Below, in pieces: positions 36,201-48,400 of a stretch of 64,000 bases of DNA. Made by a program: the position numbers and the translations under genes. Location: positions 7,919,817 through 7,983,816 of the forward strand of contig OY718804.1 of the NCBI GenBank assembly GCA_963070105.1. The letters are read 5' to 3'. How positions within the stretch are numbered: the stretch's first letter is position 1; every line of letters starts with the position of its first letter. The notes under the pieces were generated by a model. It did no database searches. It was not told the DNA's origin and was given only the letters and a program-made list of their open reading frames with translations. Origin of the DNA: Litomosoides sigmodontis (taxonomy: Eukaryota; Nematoda; Chromadorea; Rhabditida; Onchocercidae).

Positions 36201-39133
36201 TGTGTGCATTTCTCGGAAGTTGATCGTTAGATACCGGAAGTTCAATGAGGTCATCAAAATATTTATGGTTAAATCGCAAGTATTTTTATATTCTCAAAAT
36301 TTTTGCTTTGAACTTTGGTGAAGGGCATACTTGTCTCAGGTATTTCAAGACGAGTTGAGCGAAGTGCGAAATATATTTTAAAAACTCCTTATGCTCAAGC
36401 AGCAATTTTGCCATGCGATGCTTATGGCGAGCTACCACTGTTCACTGAGTGGTGGTTAGTTAGACCTGAAGTGTTGATTGGAAGTTATGATTTTGAAAAT
36501 CGAATTGTTACAATGAACTGGACTCGAAATGGTAACTATAAAATTATTCCTGGTGGACTTCTCCTTATCAATAGTGCTAAGAAGGAATTGGTGGAGAGAT
36601 ACAGGTGCACGGTGTCAAATTCAAAAGTATGCTTTTTTTATTGCACAAGCTTTTTAATCAAAACTCCCATCTTCACTTTTCTTAACTCAACTCGGTACTT
36701 TACAGTATTTTTTTTCATATAAGGTGCTGTATCTTTCAATGAATGCAAAAGGAATGCCTGCATTAAGTGCTCTTTTTTAGTTTTTTTTTACTTTTTTTAA
36801 ACGTAAATTTATGTTTAGAACGCTATGTAGGGAATGAACATATTCGTTACTAGTTTAATGATGTCATGAAGGGATAAATTAATTACGTGAATTTTATTAA
36901 TTCCATAAGATGGTCAGTTTTACAGGGAAATGCTTCACAAGTGGTACATTTCCGTTTGGATTATTCAAGTTGGTTTCATTTGGAGATGGTAAAATCAGTA
37001 TTTTGGGGCAGTATATTAGCTGCAATGATTACTTGTGGTATTACTTTCATCCTCAATTTACTTTGGATCACGTGTCGACAAATTGGTTTATGGTGGATCA
37101 AAAGAATTGGTGGGCAGAAATATATATTTTTTCTTTCCTAATTTTAATAAAACTTTTACTGCCAACTTCATTTGTAATTTGTAATTCTGCTATTTATATC
37201 ATATGCTATGAACACAATTGCAGAACGGAATTCACATGTTCGAGAAATGGTCGCAGCTGTAGAAGGATATCGACAGCGACAAATGAATGCACTTTCTGAA
37301 ACATACCATAAGAAACTGGAACAAATAAGAGACAATTATCATCAACAGGTAATACTTGCATGAATTTATGAGATCGAATATGCTGAATTATAATTATTTT
37401 TTTGAATTTTAATCTTATATGACATATATATTTTATAAGCATTCTATCAGAGGGCATTTAATCATCATACGAGATGAAAATAATTGATATGCTTAAGGTT
37501 GATCAGCTATGCGCATCCTATACGTTGCAGTCAGAGAGATTTCGTGGTTATCGAGTAGCTCAAATGGAAAGCATGAATCAGCATTTGGAAAATATACGCG
37601 ACAATTACAGTCAGCAGGTATGAATAAATTACTTATTAAATTATTATTCTTACAGAAGAAAGGAGTTTACAATTCGATTTAGACCTGCTTTTTGTTCACT
37701 TGCCACCAAATGAAAGTTACTTAGTATCGTATGGAAAATCCGCCTAGTTTAAATTACTAGTCTGTTCCTTGTCAGATTCGTATTCGTAGTGTTTACCAAT
37801 TCTTAATTTCTCTATAATTACTAAATTTAAGAAATTTCATATTGATTTGGTTAAAAAGCTTGAACCGCTCGTAAGGAAAAATTTTGGGTAGACATTTGTG
37901 GAGTAATATTTTATGTGTCAACACTTCACCTATGTACTCAAAAACTTATCCTATAACAGAATCTATCAACCTCTTTTCATTGAAACTTGTGTAACACTGT
38001 TAGTGGGTATGGTGTATGCAGTAAATTCTTAATTTACAGATGTGCAAATTGCGTGATTACGGTTCCAAAAGAGTTGAACAACTTTGGGAGGGTTATGAAC
38101 GTCAAGCAAATCGTCTTAAAATGTTCTCTTTACACCAACGTTTGGGTTTAATGCGTAAATACAAAGTGAAACAAAGATATTTGAATAAGCTTGTAGCGAA
38201 ATTCGCTGATAATTCTTCTCAAGAGTTCATGAAACCGGTAAGCTTTATGGAACCGTTACTTTTCACACTTTTCTTATTTCGTGCAAAAATAGACCAACGA
38301 AGTCAACTAGCTGATGCTTATTGTCTACTATAAATATGTGGATGATCATTAAATTTTGCCGATTCAGTTTATTGCTTCATGAACTTGATTAAGTCGTCAA
38401 GTATGAAACTTACCTTTGTGATGACAGAGATTATCTTGCGTAGTGTGTCCTTTTAAAATTCTTGGTAGGTACAGAGCAGGAGAAGTGAGAAATGTGAATT
38501 ACTTTGCAAACATTTTTTGAAGTTTTCACAAAGTTCAAATTGTATTTTTGTACAGCAAAAACTCTTGAAAGATGCAATATGTACAAGTTATTATTGTTTT
38601 TTTATAGCATCCAGAAGTTATCTTAACGGATTCAGTTCGTGAATTGGATGTTCAAACGCATCGCCGAATGGGGTCTTCCCATTCCCTTCCGGAATATATA
38701 TTACGCGAAGACGGTGTTTTGAAAGCTCTGCGGTCCGAAATAACTCAAGAATTTCGAGATGAAAAACTGTGCATGTTGAATGCTTACGGTATTAATCACG
38801 ATGCACCTTGCTCTTCGAAACAGATGCAGGTTTATTTACTCTTGATGAAAATCTCTTGAGATTTTTATGATTTGATGCTCTGGATTTATGCGTTTTACGT
38901 TGGAGATCTCGAGATTCATTGTTTTTTAGCTATTAAATCTCATATATTTGCAACAAATCATCAAAATTATAAAGAACAGAATTTTATTACAGAACAAAGA
39001 TCAGATACTGATAACAGGATTTCGTCAACGATATTCGCTATCGAATAAAGATGGCGAGAGAAATGATGGAACTCTGAACGGCAGTGATGAAAGAGTACCT
39101 CTAAATAATGATTACAGCACTTCTCTCGATTGA
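33280..39133 (+). CDS. LRR and Ig-domain single-pass membrane protein (IGLR-like)
   Basis: 795 aa in 13 exons that close in phase: 33280-33381, 33654-33809, 34066-34356, 34802-35101, 35532-35650, 35860-36002, 36340-36626, 36926-37109, 37224-37348, 37498-37617, 38040-38237, 38608-38829 and 38993-39133. Order: signal peptide (LVIIALIHISFVFC); Cys-rich LRRNT (DDPCRKYGCICENNVITC); LRRs about 90-320 (RVLNLSHNYL, QIVDLSHNRF, MNLSSNQISEL, MSLDISSNGL); LRRCT (WSCDNCLSEWRKAL); one Ig-like domain about 375-466 (AAILPCDAYGELPL ... RYRCTVSNSK); membrane helix about 491-514 (VFWGSILAAMITCGITFILN); then a roughly 280-residue basic, helical tail. The architecture resembles the C. elegans IGLR proteins, of which IGLR-2 partners PAQR-2. 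Orthology to a specific IGLR is not shown. ATG 33214 is a possible alternative start. Confidence 0.82.
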
Positions 39134-39997
39134 TGAAGTAGATGTTCTCATGGTTTTATTGTTCGTAGCTTTATAATTGAATACGTGATTGGCAGCGCTT
39201 CATTTTGTAAGACTTCCATTTTTCTATTCAGTGCAAATTTTTGGATTATTCAGTTTCTTCCAAAAAGATTGGAATTATTGGATTTCCTGAGAATCGCTGA
39301 AGATGAATTGAATGGACAAGCGTACTTACTGTGTCCTTTCGTGTAAGATGGATAAATCTTAGTTGTAAAATTTCCTATAGTTTAGTGCCTTGTTTATGAA
39401 ATTTTTTACATAGCCAAGTTGTTAATGTATTAATTTTGTTACACTTTTGTTTATACTGTTATATATATATATATTTTTCATCCTATTGAATTAAAAAAGG
39501 AGATGTGATGGAGTGCCCTACTTCTGGTGATATAAATTAATATTATCAACTTAGCTTTCTCTTAGAAAGTAGACGAAAAACAGATTTATTTCGCTATGTA
39601 TATCATCTCCCGTCTTTCCTTGAAATATTTAACTGTGAAACGCTAAATTGATCCTTATTTTTATGTACCTTTAGGTGATAGCTGTGAATCAATACATATC
39701 CTTAGTGCTTTCATCCGACCGGTGTAAAGCATTAAAGTCTTGCTTAAAACTTGTGCATTTCTAATTCTTCAAGAATTAACTTTCATAGTTTGGTGCTATA
39801 CGTCTGAAATTGAAGTGTAGATTCCAATGTGAATTGAAGTGAGACTTTGAGGAAGTAGTTCTGCAAGGTATTTGCTTTTCTAAATCGTTTCAAGATCTCC
39901 AGCTTTTTCTTGTTAATGTACTGGAAATTTCTTTGAATTATTCTCTCGGTTAGTATACCCAAGACAAGAAGGATGCATATTTAAAAAATATGTGTTG

Positions 39998-40003
39998 AAT
40001 AAA
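39998..40003 (+). terminator. Candidate poly(A) signal AATAAA, LRR-Ig gene
   Basis: Canonical AATAAA about 860 bases after the stop codon, implying a long 3' UTR if used. Nearer candidates are weaker variants. Confidence 0.35.
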
Positions 40004-42422
40004 TGAAAGCTTTTCAAATGTAACGTTATTATCGGTCTATAAATGCCATTCATTAGCAGTAGCAGGAGAAAAGAATTGTTAGGTTAGTTTAGTAAAAATT
40101 TTGCACAAGTGGAGTTGTTAATTTAAAAGCATATGAACATGAGAATAGGTGAGGTATCTGAAGGGGAGGAATGTGTGAATATTGTGGAACTGTGAAGAGA
40201 AGATGAAGAGAGAGAGAGAACGCAACAAAATGACTGATGGATTCCAGGCGGTAAATGAATGATAAGACATATAGCGCTAGGATGAATTCGTCAATATTGG
40301 CATTTTGCATCCAGTTGCCTTCTGATCGCTCACATTTATGCTTAAGAAAAATTTACTAGATTAATATGGTAAAGAAGGAAAACGGTGTGTTTAAGAAGTA
40401 AGTGTTCAGGAAGAGAGCCATATTCCATCTATGTGATATTTCTTACCAAGCACGAAAAATGCCTATGTATCAAATTTTTTTTTAAACGAGAATTTTTGCT
40501 TGAAAAATTTCTTAAATATAAAATAATGAAAGATGGAACGATGTTTTAGACATTTGACAGCACAAACATTGTAAATAAATAGCAATGAATTCTCTCTCAT
40601 CATCGATCGTAGAGAAACTTGAGGAATCAGTGAAGTGAGGAGGGGAAAAGAAGTGTTCAGGTTCAGGTGTCCAGGAGGGGAAATCCACTTAAATCAGCTC
40701 ATTACCGATACAGTGAAGGGAATGCGTCCGAACTTCCATCTCCACGAATTAGCAGCGCCTGCGAAGTAACGTTGCTTGCATGCCTTACAATTTGGAGTAG
40801 CTGTGAACATTACGAGTAATATCAAACTATCTATAAGCTATTAGCTTATCATTTCTGGCTCCCTTTGCTATATGTTAGACCGAAGAGTTCGCCTCCTCCG
40901 ACGACGTTCCTCCTCAACATCTGTAATAGCTCCTCACCCATTACGCGCTGCTCAAATGACATTCGAAATACTCCTTCCTTCCCTCGACACTGCGCCTCTC
41001 GCCGCCCGAACTCACTTGTCCTTCATACGTTTGCTTCACACGTCAGTGCCGCTAGGATTGTAGTTTAAATTAATTTAGCTCTCTTCCATTATTCAACGAT
41101 CAACAAGCTACCCTTACATTAATTCCGGAAACCTTCCCTCTCCTCTCCTCTCCTCTCCCTCTCTCTCTCCGGTTCCTTCTACCATTTCATTAGAAGTAGT
41201 CTGCATTTTCAACAATGCTTTCCATCAGTATTAAATATCTCGCTCGTTAAGTTTAGCGCCAATGCTGTAATTTAAACAAATTAAGATCACTTTTTCCCTT
41301 TCATACTTAGAAGAAGCATTGAAAGAAAATTTTATAATTGAATCTTTAAGTTCAATTGTCGCATTTCATACTGCTGAAAATGAACTGAAATAAATTCGTA
41401 GGCTAATCAAGTAAGTAAATTTTAAACTAAAAAAAGCGATCAACCGACTAGCACTTCTCAATAACAAGCAGCAACTCTTTTCTCTTTATTTTCTTTAAAT
41501 TCACTGCGAGAAAGGGAATGTTTAACTCTTTCTGCAAACAACTGTCATATACATCTTCAGTTTAAAAAAAAGGGAGAAAGAAGCAAAGAATAAAAGTTCC
41601 TCTTCACGTCTCGAGATCAGCTTGTCAAAATTAAATTAGCATAGATGCGTTGACGAATCACTTTCAACTTATCAAGCTTATTTACATTAAGTTTGAAAAG
41701 GTCAAAGCTGGGATTAGAGCAGTGGAAATCATTTGTACTGATGCGTTGCTTAAAGGCAAAACATCAGGTGACGAGATGAGGTGCCTCGTCTCGAACTTCA
41801 AATGATACTACGGAGTGAGGGTGGATGGTTAAACTGCTGATTAGATGATTAGTTAGATGTCTTCTCAAACTAAGCTCATTTACAATTTAAGACCAATTGT
41901 TTCACCGCTTTTTCCTTATTGCATAAACTTTTTTCCAGTTAAATTGATTTCTAACTCATTAAATCCTTCCGGCAGCTTTCTTCCTGGCAAATGGATGATA
42001 CTTACTTGTTGGTGTCATCTCACTACTTACCATTTCCTAGCCAATTTTATTATTCATTTTATCACCTTGCTGAAACTCTTCGCTCAAATTTGCTTCTTCA
42101 GTGAAGAATTCAAATTGAGCAGAAATCGTAGCAGAAATTGACTATATTCTTTTTAAAGGGCGGCTATTTTAAAAGGGAAAAAATGATTGTTCAAAAGAAG
42201 AAGTTAAAATTCATTTCAATAAATGAAAGTTTGGTTAGATAATATTCATTACAGAGCAGTTGTTTCTTATTCTTAGCAACTCCTTCTTCCTTGCAACTCA
42301 AATTGAACTTCACTTTTTTTCGGCTAAAAGCTTAGATATTAGCAATTTCTACCTTCGACTAATTCAATTACATATATTCTTACGAGTAACATATGAATTT
42401 TTTTTTGAGTTCAGGAAATCAA
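40004..42422. other. Intergenic region upstream of the RhoGEF gene
   Basis: No convincing exons. It holds a short GA run near 40206-40220 and a CT-rich tract (41134-41170). Overlapping ORFs around 40865-41068 show no recognisable product. Confidence 0.45.
41134..41170. repeat. CTCTC-rich polypyrimidine repeat
   Basis: Tandem TCTCC/CT units with one strand almost entirely pyrimidine, in intergenic space. Confidence 0.75.
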
Positions 42423-45400
42423 ATGCAGAAGTCGGGAATTACAGAGAATGAAGCGGATGAGTCGGATTCGTTATCTGACGATTCGAACTATCACAAACCA
42501 CTGCGCAGGAGGAGAAGCGCTACTGTTTCACCTGCAGCGGGCACTCGCTTCAGGCATCACTCCAAGAGCAGGTTTAAGCCTTATTAGCATTGAAAATAGT
42601 GCTACGCATACCTTCCGGACAACAAAGAAAAGCGGAGTAATTTCTTGCTCGGAAAACTTTAAGCTTCACCGCTTGTCTCGCTTTTCTCATCGACGCTTGC
42701 AAATTGAGCGCTTTTTTACAAGCAATTTTCAAACATTGCCAATTTCTTTTTCTTGTGGTTTCTTGCGGTCACAGAGGTTGGCTAATTGCTATACGTCACA
42801 GCCTAAATTACGTAATGATATTAGCTGTTTGTTGAGAAAGACGTGTGTCATCAAAGTTTCGAATAAAATTATAGCCATTCTCACTGAACCTAAAATGGCT
42901 AGCTTATCGAATTAAGTTTCAAATTAAGGACACTTGAGATTGTGTAAAAATCACAGCATAACGAACTCTTTTTTTGCCGATCACTAATGCTATCAAAAAA
43001 CTTTTGAAAAGTTTTACCATTAAAGCTAATAAATTTGTTTAGGCGACGTTCTGAAATGAATTTGATAGCGCACAAACAGGCCCCTTCGTCAAAACGACCT
43101 GACGGATCACGTATGTTTGTGAAATTTTGACGCAAACACACAGATAATGATTTCACAAGCCGGCATAATTGGGTTGGCAAGATTGTAGAAGATAAAATGA
43201 ACTAATTCATTTGAATTTTAGATAATTTTTTAGTTCTTCAGACGTGTCACCAAGATATGGAAACAGTGACAGTTTACGGAAGACAAGCAGCATGCCGAGC
43301 TTTGAGCAAGCACAACAGGTACATATCAACTTCTATAAGCACTTCTTTCAATCGGTAAATTTAAAAGTTTCAATCGACCATGCGATCTTTTTCTTTTCAT
43401 TCTGCTTTGTTCGGAAAATATCAAAAGAATTAAATTGACATTGAAATTATTTGGATACTTTCCTGTGAAATTCATTATTGCCGGTGATTTTTAGGCACAT
43501 GTGGAGGCTATACGGCAGTTGTTGAATTTATTCCCAATTTCGCCTTGCACTCAAAGTTCAAGCGCTCACGAGGTGGGTGAGTTGATCTGCGGAAAGTTAT
43601 CCAACTAAATCTTGCCTTCTCCTACCACTGAAATTGTCTTATTCCAAGTGGACAAAAAGCTATTTAAGGTCTGGCAGTCACATCGACAGAATTTAGTGTC
43701 AAAAGTGGTAGAGTCAGAATCCGAAGATGACATTATCAATACGGATATCGAGGAATTGCGTGACGCAGCTCAAAGTATCCAGTCGTTGCAACGTGTTCTG
43801 AAAGTTCCGCCGGAACCGGCAAATATGAATGGTATCTTTTGATATTAATTAATGACTTGAAATCACCTAATGTTATCAAATAAAACAAATACAATGTGAC
43901 GGGAGAATTGATGTAGAAGTTATTCCTTCAAAATAAAATTTAGAAATTTTGAAATATTACAGCTTGCACGAATATTATTTTTTTGTTAAAGACAAATAGT
44001 TTTTCTTGGCCTTTCACGATGAGTGATCAAGTGTTGTTTCAACTATTAAATGAGGAATTGTCAGATGTGAAATGGAATTTTCAGTGAAATTAAACAAACG
44101 ATGAACTGAAAGAAATAAGTCCTAATTGGCAACGTCATGAATACAAAGTAATTCCCCGTAAAATACTTTTATCATTTCTGGGTTTCCAAATTTCCAGTGG
44201 AAATGGTCGATAGACGAGCCGATTGTCCGGTGGAGGGAGATTCCAGCTCGGAAAGTCTTCGTCAATCCGGCATCGCGTCACGATTGGGTGGACATCCGCG
44301 TGGCGTCATCCAATTTCTTCCATCCGCTAAACAAACTGAATTCTTCCCAGCACTCGACACCTACAACACGTACAATAAAAGTAAAACAATGGAGAAAAAA
44401 AGTTTGCTACGACGGAAAACTTCTCTTCCAGAAATATACGATCAGGTTAGGTTAAAAAACATTTACTCAAATTTATTTCAATAGCAGGCGCTAATGAGCA
44501 ATTTCTGTTAAAAGTTGATGACATAATTAGCACCTACCGCCTTCATCCATTTTTTCAGGTGTGCAATTCCAGTGATGTCATTCGACCGAAACCAGTGAAG
44601 TACGTGTTTTTTTTCTTCCGTCATTTCTGAAGATTTAGTAAGCAGCAAATGTAATTTTTTGTGCACTAAAGTTTCGCCACAAATTGGTAGAATAGTTGAT
44701 GTTTGATTTGCGGAAGCGAGAGGTCAATTGCATTCTTAAGTCACCGACTAAGTAAAGTTATCAGTGCATGACCTCTGCGACATTGATGTTTAGCAACGCT
44801 TACAAGAGTGGCCGATGGTCGTTCCGCGGTGACACTCCAAATCTTCAATACTCATCGAAAAATGCTGAACTTTTGGAGCAAAAAGCGCCCATCGATTCAC
44901 TAACCGGTGTTAGCCGCTTCTCAAAACTACTGAGATCATTGCGTTCCTCCAGACAGAATTCACCCGAACCTCAAACTTCCAACGCATGGTGAAATTTCGT
45001 TCAGTCTAGAGCATTAGGAAAAGGAAATTTGAATTCCGACTGGGAGCACTTGAAGTAGTAGTTGGAAAAAATTCATTTTTGATTTCATATAATTTAAGTG
45101 TAGAAGTGCTGTACAGGGTTGTTGCTCGCGCTGATCCTCAAAATTACATTTTAGGAAGTGAGCGATCATTGCAGGAATTAAATTGCAGGAATCCACTGAT
45201 CTACACAACACCACCCACCGGCTTGACCAGTCCAATGATGCAAGCTGACCTGCTACTCTGGAGTAAGCGCTCTCGAGCATCTATCCGAAGGCATAACGAT
45301 GTTCGCAATATGGCTATCAGAGAATTTTGCGACACCGAAAAAACATTCGTTGAGAACCTGGAATATCTCACTCAAGTTTGACACGCATTTACTTCTCATT

Positions 45401-48400
45401 TCACTGATCAAGTCTGAACTTCCTATGAGAATTTTCGCTAGAATGCTATGCTTGCGTGACGTGGCCTTTTTGTTGCACTTATTTTCATTGAACATTCATT
45501 CAGTCATTCATGTGCTACTTGTCAATCACGTGTTCAGAAGTATATGCGACCTTTGCGGCAACCTCTGGAGTGCACACTGATAGATCCGATCTTAGCTGAT
45601 AAAATCTTCTACAAAGTTCCAGAAATTCTAATTCATCATCAGGTTGTCGTTCTCCTATTGATCCCAATCATTTGGATCTTCTCTTTTCATGCATTCCACT
45701 ATTAATTAATATCACAACTGATAAACTTCACATATGTCAACCTAAAATATGAAACAAAAATACCCTTTCTTGTAAGCTTTCTTGTACTCTTTTCGTCTGA
45801 AATTGCTTTTCAAAATTTAATTATTACATAAATTTCAATTGCTACAAGCCTTTTCATTTCCTGCTGTATCAAACCACTTCATTTTCTCAATTAGTTTATT
45901 ACAAAATATTAAATTAACTTTTTTTCCTCAATTTTTAGCACTTTCTAGCAGCACTGTGTGATCGATTAGACACATTTCAAATAGATCCAAGAATCGGTGA
46001 TGTGCTTCTTTCTCACGTACGTTTCATTTAATCAGCCAAATTCTGTCTTTTTTTTAAGACTTCAGCCTTGGTAAGAATATTTAGCTTACTAAAAATGCTG
46101 GAATAATTGCAGAAAAAAGCATTAAAAATGCAAAAAATTAAATGGGAAAATTTTTTTACTAATTATTTTAAATAAGCTTTAAAAGTTATTCACTCAATAA
46201 GCTTTGTAATTCAACCCTTCTGCCATTAATTCCTAAATTAATTAATTTCGTCAAACGTAATAAATGAAGCCTATTAGAAGACTAGTGATAGGATTGATTT
46301 TTAGTTTCGAAAGCAATCAATGGTTGACACGTACATTGCGTTCGTTGATAATTTTAAATTTTCCAAGCAAAGTATAAAACAAGCCCGTGAACGTCCTGCA
46401 TTCGAGAAATATTATATGGTAAATTGAAATTCTCTTGCAAAAGATTATTCATCAAATTCTAGTTTCTTCTTTGTTTTCATTAATAAGAGTCTCCGTAAGG
46501 CCTATTCTGTACGTTTTGTTATGACGTAATGAGTGACAATTTAGCTAAGCAAATCTAATTTGATATTCTTATTTTCAATAATGGCTTTTTTCTGACGTAA
46601 ATTAAAGTAATATTGAAGATTGGGTTAAAACAAAGTCTCAAATTACTGTTAATTTTAAGAAACACTCTGTTTTCAGCGTTGTCGGCGAGATCATCGGAAC
46701 AAACTGGATTTAGACTCTTTGCTCATTTCACCAATACAACGTGTTCCACGTTACGAATTGATTATAAAGGTACTTGCTACTCGTTGAATGTCTTAAAATT
46801 AATTTAATTAGTGCAAATTAAAGCATTCAGAGAGCTTGTCTATACGGATCTCACGTGCATGGTGCGTGATTAATCATACCCATTTAAATATCTGAAAAGA
46901 ATTATTTCGTGAGAGATTTAATTGCAGCAAATAATCAAACACACATCCGTGGAACATGCTGACTATGATAGCCTATTGTTGGCTCAAAAATACATCCATG
47001 AATTGGCCACCAAAATCAATCGTCAAAAAGTGGAAAGCGAAGAAATGGAACAAAGGTTACGTGAAATTGAAGCGATCGTTGACGGACTCGATGATGTTAG
47101 TGTCAACAAATCGTCGTTAGCTTAATCGTTCAATGCTATTCTTTGTTCACAATCAATCTTTCAGATTTGACAAATTCATAAGTGAATTTTCAGTTGGTAA
47201 CAACTGGACGATCGTTTAATCGGTACGATGTTGTAACGGTCCTCGGAACAAAGCAAAACAAGCAGCGTTGCCTATTTTTAATGTCCGATCAAATTATCGT
47301 AACAAATGTGAAGAGGAAGTCGCCACCCTCGTAAGTTTATAATTAGCGCAAAATGCTTTATTGTTCCATGTTTGACGTCAATTTCAACTTTGTTGAAATA
47401 TCAGCATTTCCGGTGTTACACCAAATTTCGCAAATAAAAGTAAGTTGGAGAAAATTTTCATTTTGCAACGGTATGATTTAGCAACTAAATTCTCAACTTG
47501 CAGCCTGAGCAATCACTGTTAGACTTGTACGCTGCAATTTTAAGTAATAGCTTGAAAGTACTTTCTAAAAATGCAATGTGATGTATCAGAAAAATTTCAG
47601 ATTTCATTCGCCTGACTTTCTGGATAACAATCGTTTCAAACTACTTTTCAAGATTTCATTGGATGATGTTGTCATTGCTAAAGGTGACAATTCCGCTTCC
47701 TATTTGTGTAAAGATGAAATTATCGAAACGTGAAGTAGGAGTGAATAAAGGATTGTAAGAAATGGAGGTGCAACGAACTTTTACGTAAAAATTTGTTACT
47801 AGCAAAGTATTAGAGAAAGTGTCTCATCTTTGTTTACTTGCAGCAACAAACGTTTCAGATACTTTGTCACTGCTACGCACAGCTGAAATGGAACTGCAAA
47901 ATACGCAAGAAGATATTGACATTGTGAATAAAATGAGTGAATTATCGAAATTACTGAAAAAACCTAATATTGTATGCTTTCGTCTTTTCAGTCTAACTGA
48001 GATTGTCCTTTTCATTGTTTTCAAAAAAGGTTAGATTGACGTGAAGTGATACAGATGAGATTAGTAAGCTTAAACTGCGAACTGATTGACGTTTGTTGCA
48101 GGAGTTAGCAAATATGTTGGACAATCTTGAAACTGAAGCAATGCATCGGAAACGCATTCTTCAGGAGCAGCTAACATCTGATCCATTGCTGACCATTGTA
48201 CAACTGCAAGTTACAACAACGTAAGCAAAAATTTTATTTTTCACAACTTTCCACTAAATTTTATAAATTGTTAAGTGTAATGTATTCAACTTATCATTCA
48301 ATCGTTTATTCCTCTAATTCATTCTTTTACGTAGCAAAAACGGAAGCTCTAATTATCGGAAAATAAGCACAGAGCATATAAATTAGGCAAGGGAAGTGAT

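Noticed and set aside
42448..42915. 155-codon plus-strand ORF overlapping the first RhoGEF exon
   Set aside because: It is a different frame from the in-phase RhoGEF exon 42423-42571, with no recognisable domain.
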